64,000 bases of DNA from Saccopteryx bilineata. Taxonomy: Eukaryota > Chordata > Mammalia > Chiroptera > Emballonuridae. The stretch is from the NCBI RefSeq assembly GCF_036850765.1, contig NC_089493.1:11037632-11101631 (forward strand), written 5' to 3'. The position numbers and the translations under genes were made by a program. Positions within the stretch are counted from its first letter, which is position 1, and each line of letters opens with the position of its first letter. The notes under the pieces are model-generated. The model was not told the DNA's origin, made no database searches, and worked only from the letters and a program-made list of their open reading frames with translations. Shown here piece after piece: positions 49,525 through 61,722 of this stretch.

Positions 49525-50866
49525 AAAAGACATTGTTGTTCCAATGTCTATTGTCATGATGTGATGGAGAAAGCAATATAATTTTCTTCACGTTGAGAGT
49601 TTGATGGATATTAGAAATAATTTGAAATGGAATATGGAGTTCTATTTTATTTTCATGCAATCAGGTTAGGTTAGAGATGTTTGTTTTTAAAAATATATTG
49701 GGCAGCTTCTTCACATCAACATTTTCAAATTGAAGAGTCTAAGAGGCCAAATTCTGAGTACCTCTCATCCCATCCAAAGAGTGACTCAGAAGTTTGTACT
49801 CTCTTTCTGGTGTGACAAGAAGAAAGTATTTGAAACTGCAAGGACAGGTTGGGTGGGGGGATTTGAAAACAAGAGTATTACTGATTTGTTCAAGGATTTA
49901 TAAATCTACACATCTGGATTTAAAGAGGAAAACTAGATGATGTTATAATCTCTTAATATTAAACTTACTGAGCTCTCTACAATCACAGATATTTGAGAAA
50001 CTAAGTAGCTATTTGGTAGAAATAAGATAATTTCAGAGATATATTAAAGGCTGATGATTCTGAATCATTTCTTAGGTTTCCACGTCTAATTACAATACAC
50101 AAGGCATATTTGATTTATCAACCATCTGCCCAATCAATGTGGCTCCATTCCAAAAGAAAATGCACCAAAAATAAGTTATACTCCCTAAGAAGATGCAGAT
50201 ACCCCAGTATTGTCTGAATAAGAAGATGAATTATAAACAGCACTGTCCTGAAATTGAAATGCCTGGCTGCATGGACAAACTCTGGGAAATATTTGGGATC
50301 TTACTTTACTGTTAAAGTACATTCTCTTCCTTAATAGTGCTAAAGTCTAAGCTGAGATTCATGATCAATCTGAAATTAAAATTCAGATGTGCTTTGACTC
50401 AGAACATATTGCACAATCCTCAAAAATAATTCCGTTCATCATACAACCTTTTTTCTAACTTGACCAAACTGGACAATTAAATACAAAATGATAAAATAAC
50501 TCTTTAGACTCTAAAGTTTAGAGACTCTTTTTAAGACTCTTAAAACTGGACCAGGCACTATTCTCAGCACTTTACCTCAGTAACTCTTGTAGGCTTCACA
50601 ACAGTTCTGTGAGGTAGGTGCTATTTTATTCCCCTTCTTCTTATATGCATGAAAAAAACTGAGGAAATTGCTATCAATTTCAAAAATTCATGCAGTCTGC
50701 ATATAAGATGTTCTTTTGCTCATTCAGCAAATATTTACTGAGAGTCAACTATATGCCCAGTATTGGGGATATAACAGCGAATGCATGAGACAGTTACAGC
50801 CCCGGATCCAATGATGCTTATGATAAAGTGGCAAAGACAAACAAAATGGACCAAAATATTGTTTTC

Positions 50867-51254
50867 AGACCCTGGCCGGTTGGCTCAGCGGGAGAGCGTT
50901 GGCCTGGCGTGCGGGGGACCCGGGTTCGATTCCCGGCCAGGGCACATAGGAGAAGTGCCCATTTGCTTCTCCACACCCCCCTCCTCCTTCCTCTCTGTCT
51001 CTCTCTTCCCCTCCCGTAGCCAAGGCTCCACTGGAGCACAGATGGCCCGGGCGCTGGCGATGGCTCCTTGGCCTCTGCCCCAGGCGCTAGAGTGGCTCTG
51101 GTAGCGGCAGAGCAACGCCCCCTGGTGGACAGAGCGTCGCCCCTGGTGGGCATGCCGGGTGGATCCCGGTCGGGCGCATGAGGGAGTCTGTCTGACTGTC
51201 TCTCCCCGTTTCTAGCTGCAGAAAAATACAAAAAAATAAAAAATAAATAAATAT
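50867..51254 (+). mobile_element. Rhin-1 SINE, two-unit type
   Basis: Full-length copy with B box gggttcgattcccgg and a small deletion in the body: the ccggaggggcagagc stretch is missing before gccccctggtggac. Target duplication atattgttttca (ends about 50866) versus aaattgttttca (51255-51266). Confidence 0.93.
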
Positions 51255-51806
51255 AAATTGTTTTCAAAGGTTTATAAAGAACCATGCAGGCAGCTAAACC
51301 AGAGAATAAAGAAGGAAACAGAGGATTCTTTCTTTGCATTGGGTGCTTTGGGAAGGCCTCTCAGAAGAGATCATATTTGAGTTAAGACATAAAGAATGAT
51401 AGGACGCTAGACATAAAAAGTGGGAGAAAGTTTCTGGGTTAACCACAAAGTGAACACAATCATCTAAATCATGCATACCTGGAATGCCGCCAAACTACAG
51501 TAAAGGGATCGTTTAAAGATAAGAAGAAAGAAACAACAGGCAAGAAGACACACAGCAACCTATTTCTGGAATCTTGAAAGCCAACGAACAAGCAGCAACT
51601 GACTTGGCAGACCACAGAGTCGAACCCCAGGCCAGCAGCAGGAAAACTGAGGACGAACAACGTGCACCACAGAGGTCTCAGAAGGCATGGAATTGGCAGC
51701 ACCAGATAGCTCTTACCTAGAGGTGTTGAGCAGGAGTGAGGCGAAGAAATAAAAATTAAAAAATGAAGAGGAGGGATTGGCTGAAAGCTCTTTAAGAAGC
51801 AAATGG

Positions 51807-52004
51807 GACCTGTGGTGGTGCAGTGGATAAAGCGTCGACCTGGAAATGCTGAGGTCGCCGGTTCTAAACCCTGGGCTTGCCTGGTCAAGGCACATATGGG
51901 AGTTGATGCTTCCAGCTCCTCCCCCCTTCTCTCTCTCTCTGTCTCTCTCTCCTCTCTGCCTCTCCTCTCTAAAAAATGAATAAATAAAAAAAAATTTAAA
52001 AAAA
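51807..52004 (+). mobile_element. Short Ves-like tRNA SINE, slightly 5'-truncated
   Basis: Begins gacctgtggtggtgcagtgg, lacking the first few bases. Perfect 13-bp target duplication aagaagcaaatgg at 51794-51806 and 52005-52017. Confidence 0.93.
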
Positions 52005-52637
52005 AAGAAGCAAATGGATCCCTGAATTCTCCCCACTACTTCACACCCCTGAGAGAGCACCTCTCCCCAACTCAGTAGTCCAAAGAGAATACACACCAGA
52101 GGGTTTTTGGAATGAAAGTAATCAAACACAGCTGAAGTTTAGACAGCCCACCCCTACCTAAACCAATGGGATTTAGTGGGAGTGTGAACTTGGAATACTG
52201 AACACAGAGGCAAGCCAATCTCTGTCCATCCCATTCAATACCTAGCAGACAGATCTTTACCCTTAAGGCCAGAGATTGGAAGTCTTTTTTTTTTTCTCCT
52301 TCCTTCTGTGAACCTGACCAGTCAAAGATAAAAGCCTTAAAGAGAGACAGCGACATCAAGGTTTCCCAATAAACGACTCCATCAATGTGCTCAGGTCAGC
52401 ACCTTAGTCCCACCCCTTAACCATAAAGATAGCAAAGACTAGCCAGCCGTCTAGAGAAAGCCTCTAACATGGAAGACAGACCGGAAGGAACAGGAAATCA
52501 ACCTGTAGAAAAATAACCTATGTAGGAGACAAAAACATTTTAAAAATACTCTTATTAATATCAGAAAGATAAGATACTCTATCCAAGAATGAATGTTGAG
52601 GTCTTATTAAAAATATATGTATCTATTTTTACAAAGT

Positions 52638-53590
52638 GCCTTTGCTGCAGCTGCTGCAGGAGGTGCCTAAGAGAAGACGAAGCTCACCGTCCTGGACCCA
52701 CCACTCTCAAGCCAGCGAGTGGGCCACCCAACACATCAGGAAACACATCATCCCATCTAACCCAGGACCAGACAGATACTTCACCCTGGGGCTCCCCGCT
52801 GGGAGCACCATGCTTTGCTGTGACAAAAAGCTAATTGAGTACTATGAGAATGGAGTCCTGTCCTTCAAATACATGAAGACCTTCAACGTGGAAGAATATG
52901 TGGGTCTTCCTCAAGACCACCCAGAGGGTTACCACTCCTTCACGTGGAACAACTTCTTAAGGCAAACTGACATCCACCCAGGAAACACCCACATTCCAGA
53001 TGGGGACGCAGCTGACCTGCAGACTAAGTGTGACACCTCGAAGGGCAGATCAAGGCTGGGATTGAGCTGTTCGTTGGAGGCATTGGCCCCGAAGGACACA
53101 TTGCTTTCAATGAGCTGGGCTCCAGTCTGGTGTCCCGGACCTGAGTGAAGACACTGTCCATGGACTCCATGCTGGCCAATGCTGGGTTCCTCAATGGAGA
53201 GCTCATCAAAGTGCCCACCATGGCCCTGACGGTGGGTGTGGGCACTGTCATAAATGCTAGAGAGGCTTGGTCCTCATCACAGGTGCTCATAAGAGCCCTA
53301 ATAGTCCCTTCATCCTTCACAAGATGAGTCCATTGCTCTGCTTTTCCTTTCGCTCTGTGGAGCCTCCACCCCCTTGTTCTGTGCCTGTTTTAAGCTGCTG
53401 CTACCTCCATTTCTGGTGAAAATCTTTCAGAGCTTGGGTCAGGCCTCTTAAGTGATATGTTTGTTACCAGCCTTTGGTCTTTACCTTTATCTATGATTGT
53501 GCTGTCGTCCTGTTTTAAGCTAAAAGATCCATGGGCTTATTTACAATGTGATATTTTCTATTAAATCCAATATCCCCCCCAAAAAAAATA
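52638..53590 (+). pseudogene. GNPDA1: Processed pseudogene of GNPDA1 (glucosamine-6-phosphate deaminase)
   Basis: An intronless copy related to GNPDA1, the cytosolic enzyme converting glucosamine-6-phosphate to fructose-6-phosphate and ammonia. Recognised pieces in order: SQASEWA (about 52709), NPGPDRYFTLGLPAGST, KKLIEYYENG, FKYMKTFNVEEYVGLP, YHSFTWNNF, then after a frameshift near 53035 [17 protein letters not shown] and KVPTMALTVGVGTV. Damage: the start codon is acg (52677-52679); the catalytic Asp of MDEYVGLP is Glu; there is a frameshift; a tga stop lies at 53142-53144; and the C-terminal third is deleted so the reading jumps from the AHK region to 3' UTR-like sequence. It ends with attaaa and an A-run (53581-53588). 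The protein cannot be functional. GNPDA1 fits better than GNPDA2 at several residues. Confidence 0.9.
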
Positions 53591-53744
53591 CAGAGAACAA
53601 AACAAACAAAGGAGCCCTCACAAATTAAAACTATGATCTTAGAAATAAGTAATCAATAGAAGGGCTAGAAGGTGCAGTTATAGAAATTCCCTTCGAAGTA
53701 TATATATAAAAAAGAGAGAGACGAAATAAAAGAGAAATGACCAG

Positions 53745-53955
53745 CCTGGCCTGTGGTGGTGCAGTGGATAGAATGCTGACCTGGAATGCGGAGGTCGCTG
53801 GTTCGAAGCCCTGGGCTTGCCCGGTCAAGGCACATATGACAAGCCATCAGTGAACAACTAAAGTGAAGCAACTGTGAGTTGATACTACTTGCTCCCCCTA
53901 CCTCTCTCTTTCCTCTTTCTATAAAGTCAATAAATAAAATCTTTAAAAAAGAGAG
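53745..53955 (+). mobile_element. Short Ves-like tRNA SINE
   Basis: Head gcctggcctgtggtggtgca, B-box-like ctggttcgaagcc, CT-rich part and A-rich tail. The 3' body differs from other Ves-like copies (atgacaagccatcagtgaac). Confidence 0.85.
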
Positions 53956-54094
53956 AGACTAATGAACAATGTCGGTGGTCTGACATCAGAATAAAAGGCG
54001 TTCCAGGAAAAGGCAATAGCCGAACCAAAGGGGTTCAGATCATTAAAATTGTTAAGAAAATTTTAGAATACAGCAGATCAAAAAGTTTATCACG

Positions 54095-54285
54095 AGGGGT
54101 TCTTGCCCGCTGACTCAGTAGATAAAGCTTCATCCTGGCACACCAAAGTCGCGGGCTGGACCCTGGTCAGGGCGTGTAGAAGAAGCAGTCAATGAGTGCA
54201 CAACTAAATGCAGAAACTAAGCAGAACAGCAAGTCGATGCCTCCCCCCCCAACTCTGTCTCAAGTCAATGGGAAAAAATATATTT
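54095..54285 (+). mobile_element. Old tRNA-derived SINE
   Basis: Degenerate head ttgcccgctgactcagtaga with a ctggtcagggcgtgtagaag middle, C-rich part and A-rich end. Bounds approximate. Confidence 0.65.
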
Positions 54286-54569
54286 TAAATCTACCACAAG
54301 AACTAAAAATCGACACATAACAAGGCACATCGTTGTGAAATGTCAGAAACTGGTGACAAACAAAATATTCTATATGTTTCTAGAGATTTTTAACAGTTTA
54401 CATCACTTAGGAAAGACCAGGAATCAGAATGGCTTTGGACTTCTCAAAAGCAACACTGAAAGCGTGACAATAATTAAGCTGTGCCTTTAAAACCCAGGGG
54501 AAACAATTATTCTCAAAGTAGAAACTTATATTCAGGTGAGCTAGAAATACAAAGCAAAGCCATGTTTAG

Positions 54570-55142
54570 CCTGACCTGTGGTGGCGCGGTGGGTAAAGCA
54601 TAGACCTGGAATGCTGAGGTCACCTGTTATAAACCATGCCCTCACCAGGTCAAGGCCCATATGAGAAGCAACCGCTAAAAACTGATGCTTCCCTTTCCTC
54701 CCCTTCCCTTCCCACTCTCTCTCTCTCTCTCTCCTCGCTCTATAATCAATAAGTAAAATCTTCTAAAGGATAAAAATAGCCTGACCAGGCAGTGGCGCAG
54801 TGGATAGAGCGTCGGACTGGGATGCCGAGGTCCCAGGTTCAAGACCCCAAGGTTGCCAGCTTGAGCACGGGCTCATCTGGTTTGAGCAAAAAGCTCACCA
54901 GCTTGGACCCAAGGTTGCTGGCTCCAGCAAGGGGTTACTTGGTCTGCTGAAGGCCCACGGTCAAGGCACATATGAGAAAGCAATCAATGAACAATTAAGG
55001 TGTCGCAATGTGCAACGAAAAACTAATGATTGATGCTTCTCATCTCTCCGTTCCTGTCTGTCTGTCCCTGTCTATTCCTCTCTGTGACTCTCTCTCTGTC
55101 TCTAAAAAATATATAAATAAATAAAAAATAAAGGATAAAAAT
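54570..55142 (+). mobile_element. Short Ves-like SINE carrying a second SINE in its tail
   Basis: Head cctgacctgtggtggcgcgg and CT-rich part to about 54740, then an A-rich tail interrupted by the SINE at 54779-55129. The outer target duplication is aaagccatgtttag (54556-54569) versus aaagacatgtttag (55143-55156), showing the nested order. Confidence 0.88.
54779..55129 (+). mobile_element. Long tRNA-derived SINE nested in another SINE
   Basis: Head gcctgaccaggcagtggcgc with B-box-like caggttcaagacc and ttgagc-type units. Perfect 14-bp target duplication aaaggataaaaata at 54765-54778 and 55130-55143, inside the tail of the outer SINE. Confidence 0.93.
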
Positions 55143-56282
55143 AAAGACATGTTTAGACATTCACAGCTTCAAAGAATGTAGTCTATCCCATGCATCCATT
55201 TTCCTGGGAAACATCCAGTTTTGCATCAGGCAAACCAGTCAAGACCAGAGCACTGTGGTTCAAGAGAAAGACTGTTGAAAGCTGTCGTCACCAGGAGCCC
55301 CACACCCAATACCCTGGGTTTTTAACCCCAGGCAGAATGTCTAGGGGAGTATGCCTCCATTCTTATTTGTTGCTAAGCCAATGAAGTTTCCACTCTCTTC
55401 CACAGTCTCCTGGAATAGCTAAGGATGCTCATTTTACTCCTAAAGAACTCTTCTTTGACCTACATCTAAGAACGAGGGGTAGATCATGTTGAGCTTAAGC
55501 AGAAAATACAGAGTAACCCACTCCCCAACCATCATTTTCCCAGAGGTCCAGTACTTGGCTCACGCCGCCACAGTCACCTAAAGCCCAACTTTGTGACCCC
55601 TGCTTTCCTTAAAGTCACTCCTGACCTTGCTCAGTGACGTCCCCAGGAGGGGCTCCCAAGGATACTGAGTTCAAACTGTGTCCCAGAGATTCTACTTAGC
55701 CCATTTAATGATATTAAAGAGGGCATAAATTACACGTGCAGCTTCAAAAATAGTATTAAATGCACACTCATATACCCACCACCCAGAAAAGAAGAGAGAA
55801 CATTTCCTGTCTTATCTGCATCTGTCGCTACCTTCATCCCCTTCACTCGCCATAAAGGTAAATACTTTTCTAACTTTTCTGTTAGGCATTTCCTTGCTTT
55901 TCTTTTTAGTTCATCCCCTGAGCATGTATACAGTGAATATAAACAACATATTATTTAATTTCAAAAAACTGAAGAGCAAGCCAGGCTCAGTGGTGTAAGA
56001 AAAACACAATATTACCATTGATTTAAAGGTTCCCATACTTGAGAATTTGGGGCATCTCCTCTTAGTGACAACAGAAAAAAAAATGGATTGGGGCTGCTGT
56101 GACTTCATCCTGACACAGACACAGAGAGTGAGTGAACAGTGACAAGCCTGCTTCTAAAGGCAGCAGCTATTTATTCAAGAAATGAATCTCACCTACCAGA
56201 GAACGGGGTTTTTAGAAGAGTCTGGTTAAGAAAGCTAATAGATCTGGGAAGAGGTCAATGGCAGCAATGTGGGGGTTTTTTT

Positions 56283-56368
56283 TGGGGAGGGTGTTCTTTT
56301 TCTGCACCTTTCCGAAGCTGAAACGGGGAGGCAGTCAGACAGACTCCCGCATGCGCCCGACCGGGATT
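56283..56368 (-). mobile_element. Rhin-1 SINE fragment (tail side only)
   Basis: The plus strand has ctttccgaagctgaaacggg through gactcccgcatgcgcccgac, the reverse of the Rhin-1 3' end. It stops at gggattcgcg, so about 300 bp of head and body are missing. No flanking duplication was seen. Confidence 0.85.
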
Positions 56369-57279
56369 CGCGAATCAACCCAAGCCCCTGGACTAAACAC
56401 AGACAGATCAATGAGGATGATCACCCACAGGCTAGCTGACAAGATCTACAACGAAACTAAGTAACAAAGTAGCCCAGTGAACCAATTATCAGAGGATGGG
56501 ACAAACTTCTGACAGCTGCACACTCATACGGTATCAGCATCCACGCAGAAGACACAAAAGGAGGCCTTTGGGCCTGATGGGCCGCTGGACAGGGGAACTC
56601 TCAAATCGGCCCCAGGTGCTCATAGGAATCTACGGCGGCTCACAGGAAAACAGAAGTCAAAGCAGGGAGGGGTTTCTGCAAGTGATAAACTCTGTAGTGA
56701 AACAGACGGTCAACTCTAAACACTAACAAACCAAGGCTACCTTCGCCTTCAAGATGAACCCCTGGGCTCAGAAGCCGCTGCGGGGAACAGACTCCTCATT
56801 GAACAGGGTAAGAATATTAGAAGCAAAGTAGAGAGAAAGCCCACCTAAAAGTGCAGAAGGGAACCAAAGAAAACAGGACTCAGAAAGTACAAGAGCATAT
56901 TTTTTTATCACTTTGCAAAACAAGAAAATAGAAGATGAGCCCTAACGTTATCCTGACCGACCCTCCCTGAAATTACAGGGAAACTTACTTTACTTTAAAA
57001 AATGAGCAACAGAAGATCCCATACAAATCTATCTTAAGAAGAAGAAAAGACGTGCACCAAACAGGAGAAAACTGTAACCTCACATTTCAGAACAAGATAA
57101 GGGAAATGAAGAAAAGGATTGAAACTGTGCTTAAGCACACTGAAGTGAGGTGACCAGAAAAGAGAGATTCTGAAAGGAAGGTGAAAGAACTCTGCAGAGA
57201 ATCAGAAATAAAAGAAGAAACCTTTTTTAAGTGAAGACTCAGCCAGGAGAAACAGGTAGACATAAACACAATGGATAAT

Positions 57280-58960
57280 GCTTAAGAAAAATAAAACATA
57301 GAAAGGAGGAATTCTTAAAAATTAAAAAAATAAAGAGGCCTCTGGTTATGATCAATGAAACCTCTACCCACAGACCTTCTTCCCCTCCCGGAAAATAACT
57401 ACAGAGCTTGGACGTGATGAAAAATCAACGACCTAAGAGCACGAGAGAATGGACAGAAGCCGGCAGACTCCGGGAGGGTGTTCCCGATGCCAAGCAGGAG
57501 GGGAGACCGGCTCCGTGACGTCTAAGGCGGGGGCTGAGTGCGGACCCCGCAGCCCACACAGTGGTGAGGGCAGACAGAAAAACCCACAATCGTCCTGACC
57601 TAGGGAACCAGGAAAGGAAAGCCGGCGAACAGTGAATGTTAAAGCGAGTGGAGGAAGCCCACAAGGGAAAGGGGACCTGCAGGCTCAGGGGACCCACCTC
57701 CCTGACGGATCCCTGAACCACACAGATGGATGCAAACCACACCCAAAGCAGCCCAGCTAAAGGAAAAAGATCTGAACAGAGGAAAGAGTTACTGCGTAAG
57801 CAACAGAGTTTACGGCTCAAGCCCAGCCAAGAAAATGACCTAGTGAAATAAGGTAAACGCTATTCATCAGCAGGAAGCAATGGGATCTGCAGTCCCCACG
57901 ACTGAACATTCATAATGTTCAGGATACAATCCAAAATTATGCAACACACAAAGAACCAAGAAAATGAAACACATTCTCAAAAGGAGAGAAAGTCAGCCCA
58001 GTTCGATCATGAAATGAAACAGATGTTGGAACTAACAGAAAGGTATATACCACTAGGATCACAATCCTCAGTGAAGTAAAACAGAAGATGCTTTCAATGC
58101 ATGGAACTCTCATCAGAGAAATAAGAAGTCCCAACAGAAAAATAAAAAATGATAAAAGAAGAACAGGCTGAAAACTTTAGAACTGACAAATATGAATATC
58201 TAAATTAAAAAAAAATTCACTGGACAGACTTCCCCAAATAGACATGACAGAGGAAAGAGGGCGTGAACTTGAAAAGAGATCAGTATATGGTATTCAAGGT
58301 TCAAGAATACAGAAGAAAAGAAAGGATTGGCGAATAAAATGAACAGAGCCTCGGAGAACTGTTACATAACATCAAACAGTAAAATTAAGGAGGTATAAAT
58401 GGAATGTCAAAAAGAGAGGACAAAAAGAATGGGGCAAAAAAAATGTGAAGAAATAATATCCAAAGATTTCCCAAATTTGATTTTTTTTAAAAACAACAGT
58501 GATTATCATACACAGAATAAGCAAACACTGAACAGAATAAACATCTAACAAACTATGCCGATAGGAGCCCATCTGAGAGTCAAACTGATAAAAGCCAAAG
58601 AAAAACAAAGTCTTGAAAGCATCGAAAGAAAAAATATATATATATATTACGTACATATTATGAATGTAATACAGTTTGTAGGCTGAAACCATGAAAAGGC
58701 CAGACTGAATAATATCTTTAAAGTACTGAAAGAAAAAAAAACTGTCAAAGCAGAATTCTGTATTTAGCAAAAATATCTTTCAAGAATAAAAGCAAAATAA
58801 AGACATTTTCAGGCAAGAAATCTGAGAAATTTGGTCACAAGCAGACTGCACTACAAAAGGGTTAAAGGAAATTTAGGGTCTGGAGATAGAAACATTGATC
58901 CTCAAAAAAAATAAAATAAAGAGCATCAGATATGGCAAATCTCTGTAAATATAAAAGACT
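57280..58960 (+). repeat. Old L1M-type 5' region remnant
   Basis: The part at 58750-58870 (gcagaattctgtatttagca, aaatatctttcaagaataaa, gacattttcaggcaagaaat, gcactacaaaagggttaaag) matches old L1 5' regions. The upstream A-rich, GC-variable sequence is plausibly the same element, with less certainty. No intact ORF1 was seen. Confidence 0.5.
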
Positions 58961-59210
58961 AGATTTTCCTTTTCCTCTTAATTTCTTTATTAACCATATC
59001 ACTTTAAAATTAAAATCATAACTTTGTTAAATGGGTTATATATGTATTACATGTATTACATATAACTAAAAAAGGAAGAAGACTATGAGCCTATAAGGCT
59101 GCAAGATGTCTATATTTTAAATAAAGTAGTACATAATTAATTGTATGTTAACTATGAAAACTTAAGGATGTACATTATAATTGCTAGGCCTTTACTAAAA
59201 AATGCAAAGA

Positions 59211-59575
59211 GAAGGCCCTGGCTGGTTAGCTCAGCAGTCGAGCGTCGGCCCAGCCTGTGGAAGTCCAGGGTTCGATTCCGGGCCAGGGCACACAGGAGAA
59301 GTGTCCATCTGCTTCTCTACCCCTCCTCTTCTCCTTTTCTCTCTGTCTCTCTCTTCCCCTCCCGCAGCCAAGGCTCCATTGGAGCAAAGTTGGCCCGGGC
59401 ACTGAGGATGGCTCCATGGCCTCCGCCTCAGGCACTAGAATGGCTCCAGTTGCAGGGGAGCAACGCCCCAGATGGGCAGAGCATCACCCCCTGGTGGACA
59501 TGCCGGGTGGATCCTGATGAGGTGCATGCAGGAGTCTTTCTGCCCCCCCACTTCTCACTTCAGAAAAATTGTTTT
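59211..59575 (+). mobile_element. Rhin-1 SINE, one-unit type
   Basis: Head gaaggccctggctggttagctc, B box gggttcgattccgg, single ccccctggtggac unit. Perfect 14-bp target duplication aaaaaatgcaaaga at 59197-59210 and 59576-59589. Confidence 0.95.
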
Positions 59576-59624
59576 AAAAAATGCAAAGACAATACCTAAA
59601 AAGCCAATAAGAAATTTCTTTAAA

Positions 59625-59832
59625 ATTTTTATTTATTGATTTTTAAAGAGCAAGACAGGGAAAAAGACAGAGAGAGAGAGACAGAAAGACAGAGAAACAT
59701 CCATCTGTTGTTCCCCTATTCATGCCGTCATTGGCTGATTCTTGGATGTGCCCTGACCGGGGATCAAAGCCACAATCTCGGCACGTAGGGATGACATTCT
59801 AACCAACTGAGCTACCCAGCCAGGGCCCTGAG
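59625..59832 (-). mobile_element. Old tRNA-derived SINE
   Basis: Minus strand begins ccctggctgggtagctcagt, with B-box-like text near 59757-59770 and a GA-rich (CT on minus) tail. Flanks agaaatttctttaaa (from 59610) and agaacatttctaaa (from 59833) look like a decayed duplication. Confidence 0.75.
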
Positions 59833-61041
59833 AGAACATTTCTAAATGTTGAAAGGAAATAAATACAAAATACAGAATAGAGCAAAAGTAGATTTACAGG
59901 CATTTATATGGAAAATAAAATAATATTTAACAAGTCACACAAGAATAAACTCTGTGTTTCACATACAACTGTAAACCTACTTTCTCCCACCCTTTACACG
60001 CCTCTCAAACAGTAAGCAAAAGGAGGCTAGAGTAGCATTATTGCTCTCAGATAAAAAGATTTCAAAACAAGACATATTAACAAGGATAAAGAAGACACCC
60101 CATGATGATCAAGTAGAGGATTCAGCTGGAAAACATAACGATCATAAGTGAGTATGAGCCCAACAACAGAGCTTCAAGACACAGGAAGCAAAAACTGAGA
60201 TTTAAAGGCAAAAAATAGACCATTCCTTTTCATAGTAGTTAAAGACAACAATATGGTTTTATCAGCAATTGATGGAGAAAAACAACTAGACAAAAAGTAG
60301 CAAGGACATAGAAGATTTGAACCTATCAGCCAGCAACTCCAGAATGCACGTTCTTTTCAAGTGCACGCCGAATCTTTACCAGTATTAGCCCGTTTTCCGG
60401 GTCATAAAACAAGTCTCAATGCCAAGAGGTTGAAATCTAATAGTTTATGTTTGCTGACAAAATGAGAATTGTTAGAAATCAAAAACAATAAATAAGAACC
60501 AGGAAAAATCCCCAATATTTGAAAATTAAACAACATTTCTAAAGAAACTTTGTATCAAAAGAAAAAAGACAGTATAAATTACAGAATATTTTGAAGTAAG
60601 CAATAATGAAAATACAACACATCAAAATTTGTGGAATGCAGCTAACGTCAGACTTACACGAAAATTTATGGCTTTAAGTACCTATATTAATAAAAAGGCA
60701 GAAAGATCTCAAATCAATCAAATAAGCTTTACTCTAAGAAACTCGAAAAAAAAAGGGCAAATTAAATCCAATTTAAATCAGAGGAAAGAAATAGTACAGA
60801 TAAGTGTAGAAATCAACAAAATAGATAGCAGAAAAACAATTGAAAAAATTATCAAAATCAAATGCTGGTTCTTTGAGAAGATCAGTAATATTGATAAATC
60901 TCTAAATAGACAAGTCAAGAAAAAAGAGAGACATAAATTGCCAATATCAGAAATAAAAGGACATAGCAACAGTTTTTACACATATAGAAAGGATAATAAC
61001 GAATTGTTACAAACAATTTTGTCAATAAATAGACAACTGGA

Positions 61042-61230
61042 GCCCTGGCCAGCTAGCTCAGGTGGTTAGAGCATTGTCCAGATACATCAAGATTGCAGGT
61101 TTGATCCCCGGTCAGGGCACATACAAGAATCAATCAATGAATGCATAAATAAGAGAAACAACAAATCCATGTTTCTTTCTCTCCCTTCCTCTCTCTCTCT
61201 AAAAGCAATAATTTTTTAGAAATTTTTAAT
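61042..61230 (+). mobile_element. Old tRNA-derived SINE inside L1
   Basis: Head gccctggccagctagctcag, B-box-like gcaggtttgatccccggtc, CT-rich and A-rich tail. Target duplication agacaactgga (61031-61041) versus ggacaactgga (61231-61241). Confidence 0.88.
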
Positions 61231-61327
61231 GGACAACTGGAAAAATTTATCAAATGGACAAAATGGAAAAATTCCTTGAAAGACATACATACCAAAGTTG
61301 ACCAAGTAGAAATTAAAATAACAAAAA

Positions 61328-61722
61328 AGGCCCTGGCCGGTTGGCTCAGCGGTAGAGCGTCGGCCTAGCGTGTGGAGGACCCGGGTTCGATTCCCGGCCA
61401 GGGCACACAGGAGAAGCGCCCATTTGCTTCTCCACCCCTCCGCCGCGCTTTCCTCTCTGTCTCTCTCTTCCCCTCCTGCAGCCAAGGCTCCATTGGAGCA
61501 AAGATGGCCCGGGCGCTGGGGATGGCTCTGTGGCCTCTGCCCCAGGCGCTAGAGTGGCTCTGGTCGCAACATGGCGACGCCCAGGATGGGCAGATTATCG
61601 CCCCCTGGTGGGCAGAGCGTCGCCCCTGGTGGGCGTGCCGGGTGGATCCCGGTCGGGCGCATGCGGGAGTCTGTCTGACTGTCTCTCCCCGTTTCCAGCT
61701 TCAGAAAAAATGAAAAAAAAAA
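61328..61722 (+). mobile_element. Rhin-1 SINE inside L1, two-unit type
   Basis: Full-length, with intact A and B box segments (tggctcagcggtagag, gggttcgattcccgg), a two-unit body and an 18-bp A tail. Target duplication not clear within the A-rich flanks. Confidence 0.93.

Noticed and set aside
57425..57820. A 131-aa frame on the minus strand
   Set aside because: No recognisable domain, low-complexity Leu/Ser content, in old L1-like repeat sequence; no splice or promoter support.
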